Assembly (NCBI GenBank): GCA_900893395.1
Contig: CAAHFI010293999.1
Span: 1-28,053, forward strand
Length of the DNA stretch: 28,053 nucleotides
DNA from: Euglena gracilis
Lineage: Eukaryota; Euglenozoa; Euglenophyceae; Euglenales; Euglenaceae
Reading direction: 5' to 3'
The translations under genes were made by a program, and so were the position numbers. The notes under the pieces were generated by a model. That model worked only from the letters and a program-made list of their open reading frames with translations. It ran no database searches and was not told where the DNA came from. Below, piece after piece: positions 10,171 through 18,899 of this stretch. Position 1 is the first letter of the stretch. The number at the start of each line of letters is the position of its first letter.

Positions 10171-10747
10171 TGTCGGTGGCGGGTTTTAAGAAATATAAGA
10201 CGACGAAAGTGTGAACCGGAAACGTAAAATTGAACTGTAATGCTGGGAAATGGAGTGCCCACCGACTGGGCCTCCTTCTTCCTTTTCCTCCACCTACGGT
10301 CACCACCCAGCCCCAGGGTTTTTCAATAAAAAGAGCCTCCGGAGGGCTCAGGCCGGAGGCCCGGCTTTTCGCCCCTTGCCAGTGGCTGGGTTGGCATACC
10401 GGCGTAGGGATCCAAAACTTTGTAACTGAAAATGGCTTTTTGCCCATGAATCCAAAGAAAACCACAAATAAGACCCTTTTGAAGCATGGCCTTGATTCAG
10501 AAGGCAAAGCACATACAAGGCAACCTGCACACCTTGGTCAGATACACCTGTGCTTGCAGTGGGTGAGAGTGACATAAAACAATGATTTTGGAATGGAATG
10601 CCTTGCTCGTTCATTCTTTTCTTTTGTATTTTAGTTCTGCAACATTTTGCTCACCTTCCAATTGACTTCTGGAGCTTCCTACCCACTGGATGGGTCCTAT
10701 CGCGGGGGAATGTTGAGAACCGGCTGTCGGCGGGCCGACAGCCGACA
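10171..10747 (+). repeat. 5' LTR of the nested LTR element
   Basis: Starts TGTCGG and ends CCGACA. An AATATAAG phrase at about 10191 could be a TATA-like element, and AATAAA at 10325-10330 a poly(A) signal. A GC-rich imperfect hairpin (GAGCCTCCGGAGGGCTC) follows at once. The last bases form a perfect 10-bp stem, CGGCTGTCGG (10721-10730) with CCGACAGCCG (10735-10744), overlapping the LTR end. Short U3 and long U5 are inferred from the poly(A) signal position. Confidence 0.85.
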
Positions 10748-13700
10748 CCCCCTCCCTTGCGACGTCAGGCGGACCAATTTTTGCCCCCTCCAACCAGGGA
10801 AAATTTTTTTTTTTTTAGGTTGGGCCGTTTTGGCTTCTGGGGGCATTTTTTTGAAGGGCTGTGGTGACCCCCAAGCAACTGTGGTGCTTTTAGGGGCACC
10901 TGAAAAATCAGGTGATAATGGGCCCCCCCCCACCACCGGTGGAAGGGACAAGAAACTTCCACAAAAAATGTGGGGAATTCTTGTACTTTGTTGAGTCCGA
11001 ACTTGTGTATGCAAAAGGAACATGGAACCCGTAAAAGAATCAAAACAAAAAAATTTGGGCACACTTCCCCCCAGGCCTGTCCCTCACACTGCCTCAATTA
11101 AAACGTTCCTTTGGCAGCGTTCAAGAATATTGTCCCTGGTGAGGAAGGAAAGAATCCAAACAATAACATCTGAACGACGATTTTTTTGTGAATAAATGAA
11201 ATTCTTTTGAATCAGGGACTTGGCTCACAGTGCCCGGCATAATTCTTTGATTGGGTAAAAAAAAGGAAGAGCGAAACATTCCTTTCCAGTGAAGAGAAAA
11301 AATGGATGTCGGTGAAACAGCGAAGAGGTGAGAAATGGCGAGAGGGTGAGACGGTTATATGGGAATAGTGTACAATGGCGCGTGCGGTTGTGTGTTTTGT
11401 TGCATGCACGCTCACTCCCTCGTCATGCATTCCTACAAAAAATGACTGGGTCGATTTTTTTGTTGAACGCAAAAAGGACAGGGCTTCACATTGGCCCTCA
11501 GCCACTATCTCACAGGGCTTGAATGCCCACGTGGCTGTTTTTTTTGATTGCCCACCTGTGGACGGAGGAGGGTCCACCCCCCACGAGTTCGAATATTCCA
11601 TGAAAATTGCAGTTCTTAAAATCCAAACTGAATCGAAAAACTGAGTCTGCAAAATCCGAACTCGGTTTTCTCGTTTCAAAAAAAAATCAAAAGTCCCAGG
11701 TTTTTCCAACACAGATGAATCCTCGATCAAAACAGGGCCTGCAAAAGCCCTCAAAAAATCCAACCAGGAAGTCCAACCACCAAACCCAAAGTCAACCACA
11801 CAATATCCCACAACAGTGCGTGGACTGCACAAGCTGTGCCAAACCGAATCACAATTCCGTGGACAACCAACCGATCTGCCCCCCCCCTGGCAAACACAGC
11901 CGAGGGTCGGGGATTCCCAGCAAATTCAACAGTCTTAAAAAATACATTTCCGCTTTCTCAACCAGAAAATTTCTCACTGCCACCCCATTCACAGAAATGG
12001 GGGTCAAACGACTTGGCAAATTCAAAAATCCAAAAAATCAAATCCAATTTTCTCAGCCAGGGAGATTATTCGCTTCCCCCCCCCGCTGAGAGCTGGAGGG
12101 CACAATCTGGCATCAGTCTCCAGAGAAATAAAATCACAAACCTGGGCAGTCATGTCCCAAACCGAATGAAATCAAACACCACCACTCAACTCCACCACAA
12201 AGGACGGGGCTTCTCACTGCCCCCCGCTGCAAAAGGGGCAGGCGGGCAAAACCTCAATTCAGCTTTCCAAACCGATTGCAAAACAAAATTCAGCTCCACC
12301 AAGCTGAATCAGTCACAGAACAGGGCTTCGCCGAGCCCCCCCCCCCCCCAGCACACGGGTGGCAGGGGTCCAGAAACTTGGAAATTGTGGCCGAGCCGAA
12401 ATCTGCCAGGATTCAAAAGTCAGAAAAATTTGAACGCTCAATCCTCAGGCGCGGTACTCCAAAGAAAGCAATCCAGTTTTCACAACAATTACTTCGGTGC
12501 ACTCAGCCAATGGACCCCCCCCACAAATGATGGAGAACCCATTACATTTGTATTCCTCCAAAATTCTTCACTGGAGGAAAAATAAACTGATTCTTGCACC
12601 ACGACTATTTGGGCAGCCCCCCCCCCCTGTACGGCGTGGCCACACGCGTGGGAGGAGTTGAGTCTGTCCAAGAGCGGGTAAATGAATCCTGGGCCTCAGC
12701 CCTGAAGCAAAACCATTATCAGCCCAGGCTTCGACACACCAAGGCTCGGCGTCAACTTCCCAGCTGGGTAACAATACCACTTCCAAGTGCCACCGTGGCG
12801 ACGAAATTCTGCTCGTGGTGGTCCAAATTGCAAAATTCTTGATAAATTATCCACGGTGAAATTTTTGAACTTGTCTCAATTCTTGCTCCTGGGTTGTTGA
12901 GTTGAAAACCTGCACGAGGGGAAAAAAGAAACAAAAAAACCAAACACAGCAAAAATAAAGCTGGACCCTATGGCTGCCTCCTCACAACACCCATCACAGA
13001 TTGATTTGTCAGTGTGGCCAAACCACAACAAAAAACCAGCATGCATCATTGTCTATCATATTGCCGAACACCACATGGCAATTGGGGAAGGGAGGAACCC
13101 CATTACGACAAAATTAGCATCCCCAGCAGCAGGCTGCAACAACACGCAGCTAAATCAGCGCTGCCGTTGAAAAATTGTCAGGCCGACCACAGCCAAGCAA
13201 ACCAACCCAGATGAGATTGAGAATATGGCTCACCAATTGGCCAACAGATCACACAGGACAAGGGAAAATGAGCTTTGCCACCACTTTGGAATTTTTTTCC
13301 AGAAATATTCTGGTGACTTTGTTTCCCAACAGGCTTCAATACAACCAAATTTCATGAAACAAAGTCCTGGCGATGCAGCTGAACAACACCCTCAGCTGCC
13401 CAATGTTGACTCTGACATATTCCGGAATGGGGCTCTCAGAAACGCAACCACCCACATGTCTTAACCAATTGAATCTTCTCAGGGGTTACAAAAAAATGGT
13501 CGGGCCCAACCACCTTCCGTGTATGTCCCCTTGTTAACTCATCAGCTGAAAACTTGGATTGGTCACTAAAATCCCCAGGTCCCGACCGAAAACAACACCA
13601 CTGGACTGAAACTGAACCACTGAAACTGAAAACTGAACACACTGAACTCAGGATCCTGGCCCTTAAGTGTGTGTCGACGGGGGTGTCTGTTCCCCCGGAT

Positions 13701-14723
13701 TTACACACCCGGTTCCCCTCTTTGACCAGTCACTCCCAAAAATGAAAATTACTCTGCCTGCCAGTGTTCGATAGAGGTGTAATATTCCCCTCGAAACGGC
13801 AATTGTCCAAAAACCAAACTGGGCTGCCTCGCTGGAAGCACCCTGAAACTGAGCGAAACAACAAAACTGTGAAAATGGAACAGGTCGATGCATGTCCCAG
13901 ACAGGAAAAAAGTCACTGAACAGACCAGTAAACCTCTCCCAAAAGATGGACTCGGAGCCCAAATGCATGGGACCGGCATACAAACCCACTGAAATGATTT
14001 CCCAATCTGTGGATTGAGCACTGCCACACCTGCAGTGAACTCACCCTGATTAAAATTTAAACTGGGTCTGACAAAACAAAAACTTTTGGAACTGTTTGTC
14101 TGGCTGCTTGAGCACGAGTAAAAGGGTACTGTGCACCCAGAGAAAACGATGTTCCTCAAAATATGATATGCTTCAAGCATTCTGAGGTTCATCCGAAAAA
14201 ATCAACAGCCAGAAAACAATGAAAAACTTGAATCACTGGTGAAGAAAACGTACACTTGACTTTCCCACAGCCAAAACTGTAAAGCGACAATGAAAACCTG
14301 AAAATGAAAACTTCTGCCAGAAAAATTATCTTCCAGATTGGACTCCACAGTTCGTTCAAAAAGCACAGCCTGATTTGGGAAAAAATTGCTGACACTGACA
14401 AAACCACAAGCCACAGAAAAACAATCACACCCAACAACAACCTGGAGCTTAGAGCTTGGCTCACGCTGACACTGACACTGGCCCGTTCTCCTATTGCTGC
14501 GAGTTGCAAAATTCTGGGCCGTTTTCAGTGTCCATTCCCCCCAGAGCCTTGCTCACAGATTCCATTCCATTTGCAAAAACACCAGATGAAAATATTCACC
14601 CACGATTTACAGCACAAACTGGTGCACAGATTCCAGCAGATTTATGGTGCACAGATTCCAAAAAAACCACAGATTTCAAAAAAGATTCTGCTGGGCACAG
14701 CCCAGCAGCAAACCTCTGCTACC
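10748..14723. other. Interior of the nested LTR element; no recognisable gene
   Basis: Nearly 4 kb without a family I recognise. The longest open stretches are about 250 codons on + (11836-12585) and about 206 on - (11212-11832). Their translations are low-complexity (N, Q, S, P, K rich) and show no zinc knuckle, protease or polymerase motif. From about 11600 the + strand is rich in A and C and poor in T and G. A short ACTGAA-type simple repeat lies at 13604-13650. C runs reach about 14 bases near 12340. It could be a badly decayed gag or a true non-coding cargo. Confidence 0.55.
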
Positions 14724-15306
14724 AAGTTGGTGGGGGTTTTAAGAAATATAAGACGACGAAAGTGTGAACCGGAAACGGAAAATTGAACTGTAATGCCCGG
14801 GAAATGGAGTGCCCGACCGACTGGGCCTCCTTCTTCCTTTCCCCCACCTACGGTCACCACCCAGCCCCAGGGTTTTTCAATAAAAAGAGCCTCCGGAGGG
14901 CTCAGGGCCGGAGCCCGGCTTTTCGCCCCCTGCCAGTGGCTGGGTTGGCATACCGGCGTAGGGATCCAAAACTTTGTAACTGAAAATGGCTTTTTCTGCC
15001 CATGAATCCAAAGAAAACCACAAATAGGACCCTTTTGAAGCATGGCCTTGATTCAGAAGGCAAAGCACATATAAGGCAACCTGCACACCTTGGTCAGACA
15101 CACCTGTGCTTGCAGTGGGTGAGAGTGACATACAAACAATGATTTTGGAGTGGAATGCTTTGCTCCTTCATTCTTTTCTTTTTTATTTCCAGTTCTGCAA
15201 CATTTTGCTCACCTTCCAATTGACTTCTGGAGCTTCCTACCCACTGGGGGAGTCCTATCGCGGGGGAATGTTGAGAAACCGGCTGTCGGCGGGCCAACAG
15301 CCGACA
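14724..15306 (+). repeat. 3' LTR of the nested LTR element
   Basis: Aligns end to end with 10171-10747. The poly(A) signal AATAAA is at 14879-14884. The terminal stem (GGCTGTCGG with the arm before CCGACA) is kept with one mismatch. The sequence just before it (AGCAGCAAACCTCTGCTACCA) is not purine-rich, so a standard polypurine tract is not evident. The exact left edge is uncertain by a few bases because the first bases differ from those of the 5' LTR. Confidence 0.85.
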
Positions 15307-15310
15307 CCTA
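15307..15310 (+). repeat. Target-site duplication CCTA, right copy
   Basis: CCTA directly follows CCGACA of the 3' LTR and matches the four bases before the 5' LTR. Sequence of DIRS copy A resumes here and leads into its tyrosine recombinase. Confidence 0.75.
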
Positions 15311-15479
15311 ATTTGTCTGTTGATTGTACCCCACTTCAACATCATAGTGGCGCCAATTAGTGGCAATCAGGCAGCCAGGCAGCAAGGTTTTGCTAGTGCC
15401 CCCCCAGTGTGGTCTGTTCACCAACTTCTGGGGGAAGGATGCCCCGCCCCAAGGTGGAATTTGGCCTGCTTGATTGTGT

Positions 15480-16390
15480 CAGGCAAATATTACAATCCCA
15501 GGAAGTTTCGATGTCCAGTATCGACACTTACATAAAAAAATCCCCGAAATGTCAAAAGATATGACTCAGCCTTCAGGGCATTGGTGGGTCAGTTGTTGCA
15601 CAAAGGGGTGCCCCTGCAGGACTGCACAGTCCCCAAGATGGCTGAGGCCATCCTTGATCTTGCTGTTCATAGCATTAATACTGCACGAAATGCATATGCC
15701 GCAGCCTTATTACTCCCAGGGTTTGGGTCTTTGAGATTTTCACCTCTTCTGGCTCCATTGAAAAGGAAGTAGAATGCCAATGTCTGCAAGTATGCCCACT
15801 TTTGGGACCCACTGATTTCCTAGAAAACATCATGAGGAATTCCACACCCCTCTCAGATCTATCTGTGAAAGAGTTCAGAAACAGGCTCATTATCTGTTGG
15901 AGCTTTTGGCCCTCCACAGGGGGGTTGATTTAGCCAGGACACAGCGAAAAATCAGTTTCGTGGGAGAAAAAATTCTCATTTTGTTGCAAAAGAAAGGGTG
16001 GCAATTCCCAAGATGGGAAGAGATTTTGATTTTGCCACACACACAAACCCCTCGTAAAGCTCATGGCATTTATTGAAAGAGTATGTGGAAAGGACAGCCC
16101 ACCTAGTTGGGCACAAAAGGAATTTGTTGTGGTCTTTGGATGGTAAAAGACCTTTAACATCAGAAAGGGTGAAATCCCTTACCAAAGAAATTCTGCAAGG
16201 GGGGGGGTAGACACCACCCACTGGAAACCCCACAGCACCAGAGGGACTGGGGTTTTATGGTGGAAAAATGCTGGTTTTCAAGTGGAAGAAGTCCAGCAGC
16301 TGGGTCAGTGGAAAAAATTTTGGGCCTTCCAAGATCATTATTTGAGGCTGGGAGTCGTGTCAAAAACTCAAAACATTATGCTCCAAAGGG
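15480..16390 (+). pseudogene. Tyrosine recombinase region of DIRS copy A
   Basis: DIRS elements integrate with a tyrosine recombinase instead of a DDE integrase. The N-terminal part shows a helix-rich stretch with LHKGVPLQDCTVPKMAEAIL (about 15595-15655) and SLRFSPLLAPLKRK (about 15730-15770). Next comes LSDLSVKEFRNRLII (about 15855-15895) and HRGVDLARTQ (first catalytic arginine block, about 15912-15945). The C-terminal part has PHSTRGTG, the HxxR box, at about 16229-16250, and DHYLRLG at 16333-16353 with the presumed nucleophilic tyrosine at 16339-16341. HSTRG is the family hallmark. It is separated from the polymerase genes by the nested LTR element. Broken copy. Confidence 0.8.
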
Positions 16391-16402
16391 GGGTGCACAG
16401 TG

Positions 16403-16499
16403 CCTCACCATCTCGCAGTGCGGAGCCCGAATGGTCTCGGACTCCCACGACAAAGGAAGGGGGAGGAAGGGACCAAGAGGGCGAAGCACAAGAAGATGG
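16403..16499 (+). repeat. Internal complementary region (ICR) of DIRS copy A
   Basis: Bases 16403-16430 are the exact reverse complement of 7155-7182, extending with one gap to 7150. Bases 16439-16499 are the reverse complement of 16812-16872 with about 95% identity. The ICR thus joins the complements of the two outer ends, as in DIRS-1, where it serves as the splint for closing the circular DNA intermediate. This both identifies the family and sets the element's termini. Equivalent ICRs of related copies lie at about 6400-6512 (+) and 16873-16980 (-). Confidence 0.85.
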
Positions 16500-16719
16500 G
16501 GAGCCCAACCCTCACACCCCCAAAATCAGCAGAAAAAGAAAAACATCCCAGCCAGAAAAGGGACCTCCAATCAAGCAGCCCCAACCACCCACCCAGAAAC
16601 ACAGAAAGCGATCAGCATCCCCATCCGGGGGGGCCCCCACCAAGCGATTATGGGAGAGGGGGGGGGGCATGGCCACGGCGTTCAGCTTCGCGAAGGTGTC
16701 GGACGCGGCCTCATCACCG

Positions 16720-16872
16720 CCAACTCCGGCAACAAAGGCGCAGTAAGAGCACCCCCCGGCGCACGCACAAACACACAGAACAGAACAGCCGGCAAAGAAA
16801 GCAGGACCTCACCATCTTCTTGTGCTTCGCCCTCTTGGTCCCTTCCTCCGCCTTCCTCTGTCGTGGGAGTCC
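16720..16872 (+). repeat. Right terminal repeat and outer extension of DIRS copy A
   Basis: 16720-16816 is the inverted copy of the left terminal repeat at 7173-7264. 16812-16872 is the extra right-hand extension whose complement forms the second half of the ICR. The element ends near 16872, and the next bases belong to another DIRS copy in the opposite orientation. The approximately 220 bases between ICR and this repeat (16500-16719) have no assigned role. Confidence 0.8.
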
Positions 16873-17250
16873 GGGCTCACAAAGTCTTTGTGCTTCGCCC
16901 TCGGTGGCCCTTCCTCCTTGTCGGCTTGCCTCGATGGAGTACGAGACACCTCGAGCTCCGCACTTTGCCATTGTGAGGCCAGATTGTGCACTGAGAAAAG
17001 GGGGGCCAGGGCAGTCTCCAAAGAACCTTGGGCACCAAGTCTTTGATAATGGGCTGTGAAAGCCTCCACCCCCTTCCACTGACCAATTTCACAAACTTCT
17101 TGGGCAGAAAGCCCCAATTTTTTGAGCAACCCAACCCTGCCCCTCTGGTGGAGTGGGGCCCTAAACCTGGGGGTACGCCGTGTTTGGTCAAAAATTCTTT
17201 GGTGATAGAAGCATGGTATCTGCCTTAATGGCTTTGTAGGGGGGTTTCAA
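16873..17250 (-). mobile_element. Partial DIRS-like copy in opposite orientation: ICR and recombinase C-terminus
   Basis: Read on the - strand, about 17230-16985 encodes a recombinase C-terminus with the HSTRGAG box (about 17155-17135) and AHYQRLGAQG near 17060-17030, closely resembling the copy at 6100-6345. Then 16980-16873 is an ICR whose first part complements a left end of the B type (ACACCTCGGGCTCCGCAC at 17261-17278). It carries two versions of the GAAGCACAA phrase. The copy is partial and broken, wedged between A and B, so the three form a tail-to-tail then head-adjoining cluster. Confidence 0.75.
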
Positions 17251-18169
17251 AGTAATTAAGACACCTCGGGCTCCGCACTTTGCCATTGTGAGGCCATGCC
17301 TTGCTCGCCGGCGGTTTGCTGTGTGATTGTTTGGTGCGCTGGGTTAGGAGGTCCCGCTTAGTGCCTTTTTTCGCCGGAGTTGGCTGATTCCTAACTTGCC
17401 CTTCGACACCCAGAATAAAGGAACAGAGTTCATCAACGAAGAAGAACCGGGACAAACAATCAATATCAATTCAATATCCAGGAGTCCACGAACCAGACGA
17501 ATATCAATTGAAAGAATCAATTGTCAAATTGAAATTTCGACTTCGATGAGCAATGCAGCGGATAAGAAATTGGAATTATGTGGCCACGGACGTCCTGGAG
17601 CAGATGCCGCAGCAGCTGGAGACCTTGGAGATGCGGTCATCACGTAGCAAACCGTGGCCGTTCTTCCCACCCAGCCCCCCACCCCAGAAATTTCCCAGCC
17701 CAAAACCCCACCAGTGACGGCCACGGTCCTTGGACGACGGTGGCCAGAAGGCCCAGAAGACAGAAGCCAGCCCCAGCCCTTGGTGGCAAAGAATGGGCCA
17801 TGGGGCCCAAAATATTTCACAATTGGACAATCAAAACCCACACATCAGGGGCATCTCCCCCAAAGGCTCCCAGCAGCCTGGACACAAATTTGCCAGAAGA
17901 TGGGGAGATGGAATCAAGGCCAAGGCGGTCAACACCACAGGGGCCATGGAGGCCAGTTTCACAACAAATCCCCTCAGGAAGGGGCAGAAAATGTCTGCCC
18001 AACCCCCCCCAATTCATCAATCACAACAGCCCCTCTCAAGGGACAAGGGGGCCACAGCAGCCCCCCCAGATTTTCCAATGGGTTGGAGGCCAAGAAGAAA
18101 TCAAGGCCTGGAAGACCACAAGATGGATTATGGAAAAAGATTTATACATGGAAACCTTGGAGACCAACG

Positions 18170-18241
18170 GGTGGACCCACGGTGGCCACCAAGAAGCTAA
18201 GGAGCCAGCAGGTGGACCCACAGTGGCCACCAAGAAGCTAA
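18170..18241 (+). repeat. 41-bp tandem repeat in ORF1 of copy B
   Basis: Two units starting GGTGGACCCAC at 18170 and 18211 share GGTGGACCCAC(G/A)GTGGCC and then ACCAAGAAGCTAAG, differing at one base over the shared part. The period of 41 is not a multiple of three, so the repeat is read in different frames in its two units. That suggests it expanded without coding constraint. Confidence 0.75.
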
Positions 18242-18303
18242 GCATGCTCCTGGAGAAATCCCCCGAGGGACACAGTGGCCCTCTGCCAACAATGGGGGAT
18301 AAA

Positions 18304-18420
18304 GGGACCCACAGTGGCCCTTTCAATGACCCAGCACCAGGAGGAAAAGGGACCCACAGTGGCCCTTTCAAGGACCCAGCCCCCAGGGGCAAAGGGACCC
18401 ACAGTGGCCCTTTTGGAGGG
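18304..18420 (+). repeat. 45-bp tandem repeat in ORF1 of copy B
   Basis: Units starting GGGACCCACAGTGGCCCTTT at 18304, 18349 and 18394 recur with exact 45-bp period, with a degenerate earlier unit near 18265. Forty-five bases keep the frame, giving 15-residue units with the core KGTHSGPF and a variable DPAP spacer in the 320-codon frame. This mirrors the 30-bp repeat in copy A. Confidence 0.8.
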
Positions 18421-18899
18421 AGGGGCAGAAACCACCCCAACATTTATTTCTCAATTCCGATCAATCAATCAAGGGGGGGCCCACAGAGGCCCCCCTATGG
18501 TATGGCAACCAACCACATCAACATGGAGAAGACCAGATAGGCCAAACAGGGGAATTAAGCCCTATGGTATGTCTTCCAACACAAGATCATCCAGGAAGTG
18601 AGCAGAGAGAGAGAGAGTGCACGCACATCCCCCAAAAAACATTCTTTTTCCAAGGGCCCAAGCCCTAGGGGACCTAGGGGTGCAATGTCCAACCCAGCCC
18701 CCCAGAAGCATCTTACCCAGAAAATAAATTCAATGGAGGAAATAGGGGGAGGCACCCCCCTCCATCAAAGGTTGCAAAAAAGCCTAAATGTCCAATACCC
18801 CCAGCCCAGCCCCCCAGAATCATCTAATCCAAGAAATAAATTCCATGGAGGAGAAACGGGGAAACACCCCCTTCATCAAAGGCTGCAAAACAGCCTGAA

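Larger units (their letters stand above)
10171..15306 (+). mobile_element. Non-autonomous (LARD-like) LTR element nested in DIRS copy A
   Basis: Two direct repeats of about 577 bp (10171-10747 and about 14724-15306) bound a 3,976-bp interior. The outer ends are TGTCGG and CCGACA, an inverted TG...CA pair typical of LTRs, and CCTA flanks both sides. By eye the LTRs differ by roughly 17 substitutions and 10 small length changes, about 95% identity, so the insertion is of moderate age; I give no year figure because the mutation rate is unknown. The interior shows no protease, reverse transcriptase, RNase H or integrase motif on either strand. The strand shown follows the TG...CA and AATAAA reading; with no pol gene, orientation rests on the poly(A) signal only. 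No clear tRNA primer site or polypurine tract is seen. Confidence 0.85.
7150..16872 (+). mobile_element. DIRS-like tyrosine-recombinase retroelement, copy A (split by a nested LTR element)
   Basis: The order on the + strand is left terminal repeat (7150-7264), ORF1/gag-like region (about 7300-8790), reverse transcriptase (about 8560-9300), RNase H (about 9560-10060), tyrosine recombinase (about 15480-16390), internal complementary region (16403-16499), and right terminal repeat with its outer extension (16720-16872). This is the DIRS plan. The ends are inferred from the ICR, whose first half is the reverse complement of 7150-7182 and whose second half is that of 16812-16872. The span is 9.7 kb, of which 5.14 kb is the inserted LTR element and its duplicated target. 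The DIRS part is therefore about 4.6 kb, normal for the group. The coding part is broken in at least half a dozen places, so this is a fossil. It must be older than the LTR element inside it. Confidence 0.85.
17540..18850 (+). pseudogene. ORF1 / gag-like region of DIRS copy B
   Basis: A long proline-, glycine- and histidine-rich open region (longest frame 320 codons, 17578-18540) stands where ORF1 stands in copy A. It includes two different tandem repeats (18170-18241 and 18304-18420). No zinc knuckle or other named domain is visible. All + strand frames stay open for long distances, as expected for a C-rich low-complexity stretch, so the true reading frame is uncertain. Confidence 0.5.

Noticed and set aside
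11585-11600. GTTCGAATATTCC as a tRNA B box
   Set aside because: It does not match the full B box and no A box, anticodon arm or acceptor stem can be built around it.
11836-12585. 249-codon open frame in the LTR interior as a gag gene
   Set aside because: Low-complexity composition, overlapping open frames, and no zinc knuckle or capsid-like motif. It cannot be supported as a gene.
10171-15310. Helitron: terminal hairpin followed by CTAA then T at the right end
   Set aside because: The left end lacks a TC start, there is a second full-length copy of the same 577-bp sequence as a direct repeat, and TG...CA ends with CCTA on both sides fit an LTR element far better.
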